Shown in pieces: positions 1-12,974 of a stretch of 64,000 bases of DNA (its first letter is position 1; each line of letters begins with the position of its first letter). This stretch comes from Apodemus sylvaticus. Taxonomy: Eukaryota; Chordata; Mammalia; Rodentia; Muridae. The notes beneath the pieces were generated by a model. That model was not told the DNA's origin and searched no databases. It saw only the letters and a list, made by a program, of their open reading frames with translations. The position numbers were made by a program, and so were the translations under genes. The stretch is taken from the NCBI RefSeq assembly GCF_947179515.1, contig NC_067474.1, positions 93,623,324 to 93,687,323 of the forward strand, in the 5' to 3' direction.

Positions 1-1860
1 CCAACACCAAAGTGATAGTTTTTGTTTTACCTTATTTTATTTTTGAAAACTGAATGAATGAATAAAAATACTAGTTACTAGGGTAAATATATGCAACTGA
101 ACTGTCATTTATACCTATTGGGAGAGGAAAAATGAGATTTTTTTCCAGTAGAGCGACACTGGAAATCTCAACCACTCCAGGGTAGACCTCTTATTCAGTA
201 GTCATTGAGCAACATACAATAGACTCCATAATGTTTATGCTTTTATTTTATTACAGTTTGGTGGGGATTTTGCTGTAGTTGTAGTGTTGGATTATTGTGG
301 GGGTTTTGCTTTTATATTTTGTTTTATGAGAAGGAACTTAAAATTGGGTGGTTAGGAAGAGGAAGAGAATCTGGCAGGATTTGACAGAGGGGTAGAATGT
401 GATAAAATACATTTTAAATAATAAAATATGTGAGTTCTCCAGAGAAGAAAACAAAAGGCTAAGAATCATCTACTTTAAAATATCATTATCTTTCATAATC
501 AGGGAAATGTAAATCAAAACAACTTTGAGATTTTGTTTTCCACTAGGTAGTATGAAAACATAATCCAACAACAAAAACCAAAAGAAATGTCCATAAACAT
601 GAGCAATCCGTGCAGCTAAACAGTGACTGCATTTCCTCAGAGGCTGTCTTCACTGCCTTTCACCAGAGCTGTAGATACTAGTTTATGGCATGCTTTCAGA
701 TCTCAACGATTCGCCATACAAGAACAGAGTATTAGAACTTACAGCCTTATCAGTGACAGGCCTCTCAGTATCTATCTCCTGGTATTGATGATGACACCAA
801 AGACAAGTATAAGAAAATAGCACTGTACCATGTGACTGTCTAGCTTGACAAAGCACCAAAATTAGCATGTTCTTTGAAAGGGTTGTTTTCCTTCTCCTTT
901 GCTTTCTGGGGATGTATGATAACTTTGTGTTAAATATATAAAACTTAAGTTAATCTATTATCCTTTTCCATCTCTAACAAAATTATCTCTGAAATGCCTT
1001 GAAGCATGTATTCCTTCTTAGCAGATTCTTTTAAAATATGATTCAGATTATCTCAGTGTGCTCTTGTGTCCAGATGCCAAAGAACTAAAGGGCAACAGTC
1101 TTAGGCTTTCATTATAAGTGAACAACACAATATATAGCAATGTTTCAAAGCAAATATGGCTAAAGAAGCAGCTGCTAAAATGCAGAAGAGAAAAAATATT
1201 TCCTAATGAATTCAGAACTTCAGCTAGATAATGCATTTAGTCTATTCATTTACAGAAAACCTAATTATTTGAAGTGAACTTTTAAAAGAGGAGTAGAAAG
1301 AATGTGCAGACAATATTCCAGTATAAAATCCCCCAAGTAAAAGCAAATATAAAAGAGTCTGTTTCTCTTATTCTACTATAATTATTTTTTCCTGTACAGT
1401 ATAAACAATATATCATTATTTGCTTCTGGGGCAAGAGAGTTTGCAGAGAGAGGGAAGAAAGAGAGGCCATTGAAATAGGCATAAGAGAGGCTTTTGGGTT
1501 TCTCACTAAGAACAAGTAATACAATCCCAACATAATCCTTAAATTGTAATTCACGGAGCTAGACAAAATTGCAACCCACATAAGCAATTGTCTACAGTGT
1601 ATTTCTTGGGTGGGTAGCAGCAGGCATATTTACCTGAGATGGGAAATTACTTTCCAGAGGAATGACCACAGAGGTCAGTGCACCAAATAGAGATCTTAGT
1701 GGTGGTTACTGGACTTTTAGAGACTTGTCAATGTCTATTGGAGAATGGACTGTTTCCAAAAGAAGTTTAACCATCTACCAGGGAGACTATAAGGTACCCT
1801 TACAAAATTATAGCAAGTTATAAAATAACCTGCTAGTTTGATTATATAATATTTTTTAAA
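1..1860. other. Intergenic, nothing recognised
   Basis: AT-rich sequence without a convincing ORF, RNA gene or repeat family that I can name. Short ORFs here have no recognisable similarity. Confidence 0.5.
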
Positions 1861-1862
1861 TA

Positions 1863-2032
1863 CCATGCCTGAGTGCCGTAGTATACATATTTAATCTCAG
1901 AGGTCTTCAGATATCTGTGGGTTCAAGGCCAAATTGGTCTATATAACAAGTTCCAGGTCAGCTAACTTTTTGTAGGCACAATGCTGAAAAACAAAGGAAG
2001 AATCAAGTGATTTTTTTAAAAAAAAAAAAAAG
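1863..2032 (+). mobile_element. Degraded B1 SINE
   Basis: The text TTTAATCTCAGAGG...GTGGGTTCAAGGCCA...TTGGTCTATATAACAAGTTCCAGG follows the B1 order, with an A-rich end at about 2018-2032. It is heavily diverged. Confidence 0.6.
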
Positions 2033-3768
2033 TCCATAAGCTATCTAACAGATCTAATTCAAAAAAATCACATTGATCTGCCTAAATTTCAGTAGTCTCC
2101 AGTTTACAGTGATGAGATTGTTATTGATGTAAATGTTTATATTACATAAAGTGTCAAAGGTGATTATTCTGTTTGGACATACATTGGTACATTTTTCCAA
2201 GTATTGAAATCATTTATAAATAAAAAATACTCAAAAAAATTCTGATAAAATTATTGCTATACCTCAAAGAAAGAAAATAATGATTGCTTTGTACAAGGTA
2301 ACACTAAAGGCTGAATTTTAAGTAATTTTTTTCATTAAGAGAAATATTTGTTTCTTCAATCACAGTGGTCAGTACATCCAGCAGTAGAATCTGTGGGTTC
2401 AGACCTCACTATAAGAGTCTTTTCAAAGGGTATTTCTTCCCCAGCCAACAATTCCAAGGCAGAAGAGTGGGACCCTTCTCAGCAGATGGGATGGCAGAAT
2501 GTGGCTGGGGCTGGGGATTTGAATGAATATGAATTACAAAGAGCACAGATAACATGGTGTTCAAAAGCTGTTAGGAATATTGAATGTCAAAATCATTTAG
2601 CTGACATTTAGTGGGGCATAATTACCTTAAAAACATGGAAATTGGGTGCTCTAAACTGCATGGGCAGAGAATCACAGGACACACAAAGGCATTGCTTTGG
2701 CAATAACTGTGACAAGTGGGTATGGCCAAATAAGCCCAGAATGGCACACATTAATGCAGTGACATTTTTTCAATGTGTGTTGCCCTTTCAGATATATGCA
2801 TGTGAAGCCTAAATAACCTCTGACCTATTATAAAATCACAGGGAGAAAGAAAAAAGGACCATCGCCTTAAGAATGGTGGATAAAGAGATCATTCACATTT
2901 CACATACATACTTGCACATTTCAAATATTTTATTGTGTTTTTCAAGCTCAGACCTGTTTTTTCATTGCATGTTCCCTTGCAATTTACTGAATCATACCTA
3001 GGATATTTGTGTTGAAGAATAACAGTTCCGGATTTCAGAATATGGTGCTATTAACTGGATCTCTGTCATTAACATAGCTTATTAGCACAAAGTTAGAAAT
3101 TAAACTTGAAAAGAAATTTGTTTTCCATCTAATTTATATTTATCATTGTGTACTGTAAAAATGATTGCCATATCAGACATCTGGAAAAGCTGTGGAGACA
3201 AATGACCCACAGCACGCACAAGGCACATCTTGTTTCCTGGAAGCAGGTAAATTGCCATGTGTGTAGTGACATAAAAATGAGCATCTCTCCCCTTGATCCT
3301 TTCCATTGACTATCAAGAATATTAAAAGTAATATGACATTAATATTTCATCAGGTTATTTTTGAAATATTGATTAAAATCCAACACTAATGGTACAATGA
3401 ACACTTTAATATCTACTGACTGAAAGGAAATTTGCAATCCCTGATTAATATTTCATTTTTATAAGTGAATGGGATACTTGTTTACTCTACTAGATCAATA
3501 TCTCAGGCTGTATCATATTTGGAGTGCCTGCAAGGAGACTTCAGTGTATAATCCTGTTATCATTCTGATGTCAGCCCTGAGGAGACTGGAGAATCTGAGG
3601 TTTATTCTACAGTGTTTATCATTCATTTATTCAGGCATTGGGAGCTTGTGTCATATATACAACAATTATTTCTCCTTAGTGGAAATATATAAATTATTTA
3701 TGGAAGGATTAATATCATATTCAAGATCTAAGAGGGACAAAAAGATTTGTTGGCAGGATTCTCTAGGA
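2033..3768. other. Intergenic, nothing recognised
   Basis: No supported gene. The open frames at 2348-2611 and 3469-3783 have no recognisable protein similarity and lie in ordinary AT-rich DNA. Confidence 0.45.
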
Positions 3769-3769
3769 G

Positions 3770-4270
3770 AAGAGAACTTATAGAAGGAACAAATATACAT
3801 TTATATATATTGCATTTATGAGAATGGATTACATGCTGTGGCACAGTGAGTCCAACAATAGCTGTCTACGAATGGAAGGATCAAAAATCCCGCAGTTGTG
3901 CAGTCCAAGAGGTTAAATATCTCAGTTGCTCTTCAGTATACCCCAGAATCATGAAATAGATTCAAATGCCATCGAAGGAAGAAGCTTGTTAATGGAAGCT
4001 AGAAGAAGCAGTCAATTAGAGCCAGCTTCCTTCTCTGTGTCCTTTATATAGACTACAAGCAGGAGATGTGGCCCTGATTAAAAAAGGATCTTCCCACTTC
4101 AAAAGATCTGCATGAAAAGTATATCTAACCACGTTAAAGATCCAGATTAGAAGTGGACGTTCCCCCTTGAAATGATTTCATTTAGGAAAAAAAAAAATTC
4201 CTCACAGGTGTGCCTAGCCATTTGTGTTTTAGTTGATTCTGGATGTAATCAAGTTGGCAACCAAGAACAG
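3770..4270 (-). repeat. Rodent interspersed repeat, probably LTR-type, family name uncertain
   Basis: Phrases such as GTCCAACAATAGCTGTCTAC, TCCTTTATATAGACT and AATCAAGTTGGCAACCAAGA recur across rodent genomes in one dispersed family. I recognise the text but not the family name, and the orientation is a guess. Confidence 0.45.
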
Positions 4271-4559
4271 CTTCTGTGAAGGAAATAATAGGCTGTAGAT
4301 GAATCAGAAGTACAAATAAACAGATACATGATTAGAAATGAAAGTGATTAATAGATATCCATGGCAAAAATGGCTCTCTTGGAGCATCCTGGAAAGCGAT
4401 GAAGAAGACCTAGAGAGCTTCTGCTAAGGGAAGGAATACAGCCAGTCATAACCATGAAACCCATGTACTAAATGTAAACTATTTCAAGTCCAAGTTTCAA
4501 GAACTTTTCAAGATCATATAAAATAAAGCTGACAGAGCATTTGAAAGATTGATGGATAC

Positions 4560-5412
4560 AAAATCAGTGTTGGACTCTGAACTACAACACCGAGCAGCAT
4601 GGTACAGTAACCTTACTGGTGCGATAGTGACCCACATACCTTGATAGTAACCAGCATGTCTCTAACTGTACTTAAAACCTGCTCAACAAGGAGGAAACCG
4701 TGCCTGGTACCAGAAACCTAAGTAACTGCCCAGGGCAAGTAACATCATGGATCTCAGAGGAGAACCTTTCAACTGTCACTTTACTAAACTGGCATGATTC
4801 CTATCACTATAGATAAATGTAGTCTTCAGCCCTCATTGAGGAAACTTCTTTTTGCAGCAGAGACCATTACAGGAACCACAACCAATCAAATACAGGGATG
4901 TGGAGCCTAGTCCCATTGGATACAGGTACGAGACAACTCTTTGCAACAAGATTGTTTCTCCTAGGAATGTTGTAAGCTATACTTACAAAGGATCTCAAAC
5001 ATGACTGCCTAAGCATGAACTGGGCAAAGATAACATCAATAGACATGCTTAAGAGAACCAAGGAAAGCCCATGGGGCCTCAACCCTACACAAAGAACCAT
5101 GAGCAAATAGGAAATGCTGAGACTGGAAGAACTATTCTTTCCCATGGAACAGTGCACCATTTGGTTATCTAATACCAAATGGTCAGCCCTGAAAACATAC
5201 ACCTAAATAACATTGTACAGACTAAGTAAGTTGGATATAGAAATACATATTTATATATGTATATATACACTTAGCAATAGATAATAAAAAATGAAGCCAT
5301 GTATTAAAAATAAATCAAGGATGCATATATGGAAGAGTGTGCAAGGAGTGGAGAGGGAAAATGATATTAATTATATTATCTTAAAAATGAAAGAAGTAAT
5401 AAAAAAAGCAGT
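4560..5412 (+). mobile_element. L1 (Lx-like) 3' UTR fragment
   Basis: Segments such as GGAGCCTAGTCCCATTGGAT, CAACCCTACACAAAGAACCA, AATACCAAATGGTCAGCCCT and GAAAACATACACCTAA belong to rodent L1 3' ends, finishing in an A-rich tail near 5400. ORF2 is absent, so this is a 5'-truncated copy. Its 5' limit is uncertain. Confidence 0.7.
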
Positions 5413-6584
5413 GTTAGATTATCTATAATTTCACCTGAGGTGTACAGACTGCTGGATTCATTATGAGATAATTGTAAGCTAGCCTTATAAGAACTGGACT
5501 GATTATAAATGCAATTATCAGATTCAAAAGTTGTTCATTAATTCAGTGAATGAATATTGAACACACAGGGTCAGTCAAAGAATATGCTGAACTGTCACTA
5601 CAGAAACTGAGCAAACCTATCCTTGCAGGTCTTGGAGTACTTTTCTTTGGGCAAGCATGGTTTTACTTGGTTTATCTAGATATGAATCTAAAATTAATGA
5701 GAATAAAATTAGTATGAATAAAAGTTAATACTGCTGTATCTCTTTACAGTAATAACAAAGCAAATGTATTGTACAAAAGTTGGAAAGTATATAAATGTTC
5801 TAACAGAAAGACTGTTAACACTAAAGACTATCATTTTAACACTAAAGATTTTAATTTCCCTGGGTATTGTTTTATTTAACTGTAAATAAGCTTATCTTTC
5901 AACCTGAGATCTCACTATGTATCAGATTCATAGCACGATTTGATAGATCTTGATATCTGAGTTTTTCTTCCATAAATTTCAGTCCTCATTACTGTGCTTC
6001 TGGCCTTCCAGTTCATTCAACAGTTACTCAAGGGCACACTGCTTGTGACAACATTTGAGATGCTCATAATAGCAGGGATCAATGCACCCAAGCTGCTTCA
6101 CTCTCAGTAGACTTTCATTTGCCCCCATGGCTTCTCTATATCTAACTCATTATTTTACTATTTTTGTATATATTTATTATTTATTACTAACATAAAGAAC
6201 TGCTATGAAAATCTTACATAAATGTGTGATTGTTTCCTTTATTTCTTTCCCTAATTGCAGCATCATTAAAATAAGTAATAAATATATAAAGTTTAAAGTT
6301 TTGAGCACATGGTATAAAATTATTCTAAAAAAGGTGTTATAAATAACTACATGCTTATTTGTAGTGTATAAGGGTGCACAACAAGAAACATTCAGAGCTT
6401 TCTATCCTTCTAAAAATCTATTGCCAATAATCAGAAAGGACATCTGATAATTAACTTTTTATAGAATTTTGTATATCTTCCTAAATTTATTGAGAGTCTC
6501 TACGTCTTTTCTTTAGACTGCCTGTGTCAACAATGTACCTGCCACTCAGTTGACTGGATATTTTTATTGTTTGAGAATTCCATG
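5413..6584. other. Intergenic, nothing recognised
   Basis: AT-rich sequence with no gene, RNA or repeat family that I can support. Confidence 0.45.
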
Positions 6585-6950
6585 TACTTGTTTCATTGGG
6601 TTTTATTGCTGTAAAGAGTCACCATGGCCATGGCATATCTTAGAAAGACAAACATTTAATTGGAGCTGGCTGCAGTTTCAGAGGCTTAGTCCTTCCTCAG
6701 TCATGGTGGGAAGCGTGGCAGCACGGAGGCAGGCATGGTAATGGAGATGGAGCTTGAGAGCTCCACATCTGGATTAGCAGCAGGAAGAGAGACACTGAGC
6801 CTGGTTTTTGCATTTGAAACCCCAAAGTTCAGCCCTATGTACATACTTCCTCCAAAAAGGCCACATCTACCCCCAAAAAAAGCCATACTTCCAAATGCCA
6901 CTTCATAAGCATTCAAATCAGCCTATGAGGGCCATGCGAATCAAACCATC
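6585..6950 (+). repeat. Rodent interspersed repeat, same family as 50455-50880
   Basis: TTTTATTGCTGTAAAGAG, ACATTTAATTGGAGCTGGCT, CAGTTTCAGAGGCTTAG and the string ACTTCCTCCAAAAAGGCCAC follow the same order as the copy in Tyrp1 intron 6. The family name is not known to me with confidence. Confidence 0.55.
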
Positions 6951-7329
6951 ACTTGGATATAAAGTGTTTTTATCAAATCCACCCTTCATTGCCTTCCATC
7001 CCAGTCCTGTTCTTCCTCCCATCACTTTTCCCTTGTTGAAAATTTTAATAAATCTGTATGTATAATCTGTGTATTTTTCATCTATAATGTTATAGATATT
7101 TTTCTGCTAATAAAGACTTTGTAGTGAAAAATACTGTCTAATTTATGTCAAACACCTTTTCTTCTATAGAAACTTATGTTTTATATAACTGTTTTAATTT
7201 ACTTGTTTTGTCTTATTAGCATAACACACAAGAAGCTTTCTAGAATTTTAATTTATGCATTTGGTGTTTAACTAAAACAGCTCAGCCTTTATACCTGCCT
7301 TCTTAACTAATGTGTGTTCTTTCTGTTTC

Positions 7330-7460
7330 TGTGTTGCTGTTTTGATTTTTTGTTTGTTTATAGGTTTGGTTGGTTGGGTGGTTTTGTCATTGTACCCAGA
7401 AGCAGTAGTATGAGACTAGAATTACAAGAAGTGAGTTTACTTTTTAAGTTTAGAAAGAAA
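7330..7460 (+). repeat. First copy of a diverged direct repeat
   Basis: Sequence from the TGTTGCTGTTTT start through CCCAGAAGCAGTAGTATGAG to GTTTACTTTTTAAGTTT aligns to 8805-8895 with about 30% difference in the conserved part. Confidence 0.5.
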
Positions 7461-7489
7461 TGATCTGCTCAAAATGTTCTTCCTTGGGG

Positions 7490-7618
7490 GACAGATGAGC
7501 GCATCAGACTCTTGAGACTGGAGCTATAGTCCACGTACATGTAAGTGCGGGGAGTCAAGCCCTTCTCTGGTAGAGCAGCCAGTGCTCTTAACCTCTGAGC
7601 CATCTTCCCAGTCCCTAG
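7490..7618 (-). mobile_element. B3-type SINE fragment
   Basis: It ends CTCTTAACCTCTGAGCCATC followed by TTCCCAGTCCC, the reverse of a B2/B3 head with its tRNA-like A box. The body is truncated and diverged. Confidence 0.65.
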
Positions 7619-8099
7619 ATAAATACTCTAATTGATTTTCTGCCATATCGTCACCAGCAACAGCAGCGTAAACTGTGTCTTCAGTTCCGGTACATAGGTT
7701 TTTGTTCTATCACATGTCTCAGTGCATTAGGAAAAGACAATTTAAAACAATAATCATAATCATAATCATGGGAACAGCAAAACCCCATTATGCTTTTAAT
7801 AAAAATTAATGAAGTGTTTTATGTTGAACCATATTAGTATTTCTCAGCTTTTTTTTACACATTTTCCACGGAAGTTAAGGGAAAAAATTGCTCATAGTTC
7901 TATAATGCTCTGTTTTTGTCAGACAGAGCGATTTGTTTCTCCCAAGGGCTCTTTAAACATTATTGTGAACTATGTGCTTCTTTTTTTTTCCTTCATCAAA
8001 TACAGTAAACATTTTTCTGAAACTAAATCCTTATTTATACATCCTAAACAAATTCACATTAAGGGTTATTATATTTTAACATATTGGGATTTGTTTACT

Positions 8100-8140
<41 letters not shown>
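8100..8140 (+). repeat. (GT)n microsatellite
   Basis: About 20 uninterrupted GT units. Confidence 0.97.
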
Positions 8141-8141
<1 letters not shown>

Positions 8142-8630
8142 CTTGTGAAAGTGCTCTGTAGCTTTGATTTTATGACAAGGCTTTTTGATGTTTTAAGATT
8201 GAAAGTCCTAGAGAATGAACCAGGTGAATTCACTTTTTACTGTGTTCATGTACAACTTAAAATGTTAACGTGTTTCGCTGCACTGAAATTACTGCATTTA
8301 AACATATTTTTCCTTTCAAACATGAATATTTTCATCAAAAAATAGCAAAGAGTCTGAACTATTTTGTAGAATAGTATCATTCTCATTATAGATAGAAAAC
8401 ACTAGGTCAAAGATTAAGCTAATTTTTTTCCTTCAAGTTTCTAAGAAACATGAACCTTATTTACCAGGATACCTAAGTTTCTCATGAAATATATACAACT
8501 ATATTAAATGACAAAGAAAGCCTTCGTGCCTAGAAAACCAAGACTTGCTCCTAGTTCAAGTCTAGTGAGAATATCATCTGTTATGGCAGAGCACATAGTC
8601 TCAGGAAATCAGTAGGCATGCATGAAACAA

Positions 8631-8633
<3 letters not shown>
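8141..8633. other. Intergenic, nothing recognised
   Basis: No gene or named repeat. The open frame running from 7809 to 8345 reads through the GT tract and is fortuitous. Confidence 0.45.

Positions 8634-8673
<40 letters not shown>
8634..8673 (+). repeat. (TG)n microsatellite
   Basis: About 19 TG units, directly after ACAATACA. Confidence 0.97.
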
Positions 8674-8675
<2 letters not shown>

Positions 8676-8804
8676 ACATTGGGTGAGAAGGTTTCCCTTT
8701 TATTTGTAACCAAAGAGAAAAAAACAAGCAAATTTAAAAAAATCACTAACACAACACTGCACATCCTTTGCACCTTCTTCACCGTGTCTTCTTTCTTTTT
8801 CAAT

Positions 8805-8895
8805 GATATTGCTGTTTTTTGTTTGTTACTGTCCCCAGAGCCATCAGTACCAGACTGAAGTTGTGAGAAATAGATTTACTTTCTAAGTTTTAAAA
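8805..8895 (+). repeat. Second copy of a diverged direct repeat
   Basis: CCCCAGAGCCATCAGTACCA and GATTTACTTTCTAAGTTT correspond to 7395-7460. Probably two copies of one old dispersed repeat. Confidence 0.5.
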
Positions 8896-9944
8896 ATAAT
8901 AGTAGTTTTCATATTGCTAATGCATAAGCAATCTGGTAGGTACATTTGTAGTTGCTTCTCAGCAGTCAATAGTTCCCAGAAGTTAATTGCTGGGCCTATA
9001 TAATTAAGACGCTAATGTAAAAGTGGAGTGTTGTTTCAGGAGCTGGCAGGTTTTATGGAAAACTAGTAATCTGTTTCTTAACTATTTGCACTTATCACTA
9101 GGCGCTTCTTTTGCCTTGATGTCTCTCAGTCTCAGATCTGTGGCTCTGACGGGTCTGGCTGTGCCATGACAAACTTAATTAGGAAGGAGAAGTGGTGGTG
9201 CTGAATTGTGAGGGCAGAACATTTTCGAAGTTTAAACTGGTGACTTTCAAACTTGTGAAGGGAGACAATATTGCATTGTGTGCCTTGCAAGTCATGAGGA
9301 ACTTGTACAAATCCTGCGTACATGACTGATGTCACTTGGTTCTGTGAATAATGCCAAGCATCCATGAGAAGAATTACATCCTTAGAATTCATTCAATTAC
9401 ACCCTTTTATAAAAATTCCTTTGTGTTTTTTCTTCTTTAAAAAAAGAAGAAAAGGAAAAACAGTGAAATGGTTTTACTCTTCTTGCTTTGGAATTTCCCT
9501 ACTTGGCTTGGTCAGTGTGATTCATTCTGTCCCCGTCTTTCGAGTTTCAGTTTCTCATGTGTAAATGTTTCTGCTTTATCAGGTGATATTTGAGATCCAT
9601 GGCTAAGACATTACTCCTTGTATTTAACGAATGGCATTAGTATTGCAGCTCACAAAAATGACCTGAACGGAGCTTCAAGTTTCTCTATTTACCTTCATTT
9701 ACCCATAGCTAATATATTTAAATTCTACAAATTTATCTTTAATACAGAAATTAACAACATTAATGATATCTTCACAAGATTATAAATTCATGTAAAATTT
9801 GATAGCAATTTCAAGGTGCCTGGCACATAACAGGTGCAAAGTCTACTTTATTATTATTTATTATTATTACTTTCTGACACAAATAGTGATGTAATCAAAT
9901 ATGTTTGCGTGAGTTTGATGAAAGATTACTTTCTTGCTTTTTCT
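8896..9944. other. Intergenic, nothing recognised
   Basis: No supported gene or repeat. A short (TTA)n-like stretch lies at 9848-9870. Confidence 0.45.
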
Positions 9945-11600
9945 AGGGTGTAATTTCCCTCCTAGTGTTGGTGTTTTCCATCTATTATCCTTTGTAGGGC
10001 TGGATTTGTGGAAAGATATTGTATAAATTTGGTTTTGTCATGAAATATCTTGTTTTCTCTGTCTATGGTAATTGAGAGTTTTGCTGGGTATAGTAGCCTG
10101 GGCTGGCATTTGTGTTCCCTTAGGGTCTGTATGACATCTGCCCAGGATCTTCTTCTGGCTTTCATAGTTTCTGGTGAGAAATCTGGCATAATTCTGATAG
10201 GTCTGCCTTTATATGTTACTTGACCTTTTCCCCCTTACTGCTTTTAATATTCTTTCTTTGTTTAGTGCATTTGGTATTTTGATTATTATATGATGGGAGA
10301 CACATCTTTCTTTTCTAGTCCAGTCTATTTGAAGTTCTATAGGCTTCTGGTATGTAAATGGGCATCTCTTTCTTTAGGTTAGGGACATTTTCTTCTGTAA
10401 TTTTGTTGAAAATATTTACTGGCCCTTTAAGTTGGGAATCTTGACTCTCTTCTATATCTATCATCTTTAATTTTGGCCTTCTCATTATGTCCTGGATTCT
10501 CTGGATGTTTGAGGTTAGGAGCTTTTTGCTTTTTGTGTTTCCTTTGACTGTTGTATCAATGTTTTCTATGGTATCTGCACCTGAGATTCTCTCTTCTATC
10601 TCTTGTGTTCTGTTGCATCTTTGTCTCCTGATCTCTTTCCTAGCTTTTCTAGCTCCAAGATTGTCTTACTTTGTTATTCCTTTATTGTTTCTAGTTCCCT
10701 TTTTAGATTCTGATGGTTCTGTTAATTTTCTTCACCGCTGTTCAATTGTGTTTTCCTGTAATTCTTTAAGGGATTATTTTTTTGTGTGTATGTTTCCTCT
10801 TTAAGGGCTTCTAGCTGTTTATCTGTGTTCTCCTGTATTTCTTTAAGGGAGTTTATTTATATCCTTCCTAAAGTATTCTATCAACATCATGAGAGGTGAT
10901 TTTAGATGCGAATCTTGTTTTTCTGGTGTGATGGTTTATCCAGGACTTGCTATGATGGAAGAATTGTGTTCTGATGATGTCAAATCACTTTGGTTTCTGT
11001 TACTTAAGTTCTTATGCTTGCCTCCCACCATCTGATTATCTCTAGGGCTACCTGCCCTTAGTATATCTGACTAGAGCCTGTCCTTCCTATTATCTTGATT
11101 GTATCAGAACTCCTCAGAGTCAAGCTGTCTCTGGGATCCTTTGATTCTGGGACCCTGTGATCCTGAGATCCTGGGTGTGTCTGAGGTCTTGGGAGTCAAG
11201 CTGCCTCGGGGACCCTAAGATCCTGATGTGACCAAGCTCCTAGGATCCTAGGCATGTAAAAACACCTGGGAGTGGAGCTTCCTCTGGGTATTGTGGGACT
11301 GTCTGTGGAGTTTGCACCCAAAGTCTGCTCAGGGCACCAGCCCAGACAGACCAGAGCGAACCCATGCCACTGGTCTGGTGGAGTTCCTGCTTGCCTTGTT
11401 CTTGCAGTTCCCAGTTACTCCCTACTCCCGGTGTTGGGACAGATATAGTGTCCGCCTCACCTCTGATCCTAAGATCCTGGCCATGTTACAGTGCCTGGGA
11501 GTGGAGCTTCCACTGGGTGTTGTGGGCCTGGCTGCGGAGTTTATACGCAGTTACAGTCTTAATCTGAACCTCTTAGTTCAATTTTACTCTTGATCTCAGA
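9945..11600 (-). mobile_element. L1 5'-end fragment: 5' monomers plus ORF1, no ORF2
   Basis: Read on the minus strand, about 11590-11020 is L1 5' UTR containing two monomer-like units that share CCTGGGAGTGGAGCTTC (11265 and 11494, about 229 bp apart). About 10990-9960 is a degenerate ORF1. Its coiled-coil part is recognisable near 10870-10650, and the C-terminal domain is still open at 9962-10189 (VIQTLREHKCQPRLLYPAKL, then FHDKTKFIQYLSTNPALQR). The upstream part of ORF1 is broken by frameshifts. Neither ORF2 nor a 3' end follows, so the element is cut just after ORF1. Rodent L1 copies normally lose the 5' end, so this one is unusual. Confidence 0.85.
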
Positions 11601-12325
11601 ATAATGTCATTGTTCCTTATTTTTGTCTCTAGAAAAGTCACTAGACTACTGCAAACATAGTATCCCTAGGTTTCAAATGAGTCATTCTCACGTTATTATG
11701 GTTTCATTTTGTAAAACCTAAAATATTGACGACTGAACTAAAGTGGCTATTCAGTAAAATAACAACTTTTTTTTCAAAGAGTTATTATTAGGCAAGCAAG
11801 CCCAAATACAAGAAAAAACTCTAAAATACAGAATATTTTCAGAATTACAGAGTATTACAGAATAGCGTCAAATATTAATATTATGACAATGTTTTGAACA
11901 AAAAGATAATAGACATGTGGATCAAATTCACAAGGGGCAAGATGAGATATACAGAATTTTGGGAAGATTAGAATGATCATTCTACAGAAGTGGAAATTTC
12001 TAGCAGGTAGAAATTAGGCACCAAAAACATAACAGGAGGTTGAATGGACCAGACTTCTTTACCAGCTGTATGTTTTGGAAGACTCTAGATTTACTGGAAA
12101 ACCAAGCAACAAGCATGTTATGATTACTTTAACTGAAGACTAAGATACACAACAATAACATTGCTATTTTATGCTGGGGAGATGAGAAGAAGCTAAATTC
12201 AGTTCTACATAGCACACCTCAAGTGTAACATTGATCACTGGGAAGCCGTTAGTTGAAAATTAAAAGAACTGGCCTGGAGAGAGAACAATTTAAAGATCTA
12301 AGTTTCATATAAACATATCCAACAA
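11601..12325. other. Intergenic, nothing recognised
   Basis: AT-rich sequence with no gene or named repeat visible. Confidence 0.45.
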
Positions 12326-12326
<1 letters not shown>

Positions 12327-12376
<50 letters not shown>

Positions 12377-12380
12377 TGTT
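12327..12380 (+). repeat. (TG)n microsatellite
   Basis: About 26 TG units with one TA interruption at about 12369. Confidence 0.97.
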
Positions 12381-12960
12381 GGGTATAATCATGAAACTAA
12401 ATAAGCAGTAGTATTTGGCAGTTACAGGGGAAAGCCACAGTGCAGTCTCAGTTCAAACTGGTTTTATGCTAGTATGACACAGTGAAACAAAAGGTACCAG
12501 TTGACTAAGCCAGCATGTAAGACCTGGCATTAGCTATCATGCTTACAGTGAAGGGAACAAAAGCTGTTTTACTACCTGTGCATGATGGAACCAAGCACTG
12601 ACCAGGTGACTACTTAGGGTTCAAAGAAAGCACAAAGGATCCCATTGAAAATGTGTAAAACATAGTATGTCTATCCAGTATGTTGTTCTTTTAAAAAATT
12701 CTCTTTATTACTATCGGCAGGAAAACTCTCAACCCCTATAAGAAGGACTTTGGGGGTTGAATAGACAGTGAGAAGACTGGCCACCTTTGCCTGTTCACTT
12801 CTATTGATTAGAAAGTCAAAATCCACACATTCATTCCTGCAGTGGATATTTACTATATATTCATTATTCTGTTCCATGAACTGCAACTGCAACACGGCAA
12901 ATGACCAACAAGTAGCTTTTTCCTTAGCAACTTTCATTCTGATAAAGGAGAATACGTAAA
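12381..12960. other. Intergenic, nothing recognised
   Basis: No supported feature. The minus-strand open frame of 12671-13132 owes its N-terminal part to the neighbouring B1. Confidence 0.45.
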
Positions 12961-12974
12961 GAAAGATGGAGACT

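Noticed and set aside
7809..8345. 178-codon + strand open frame with a (CV)n run
   Set aside because: The frame is kept open by the (GT)n microsatellite; flanks look non-coding.
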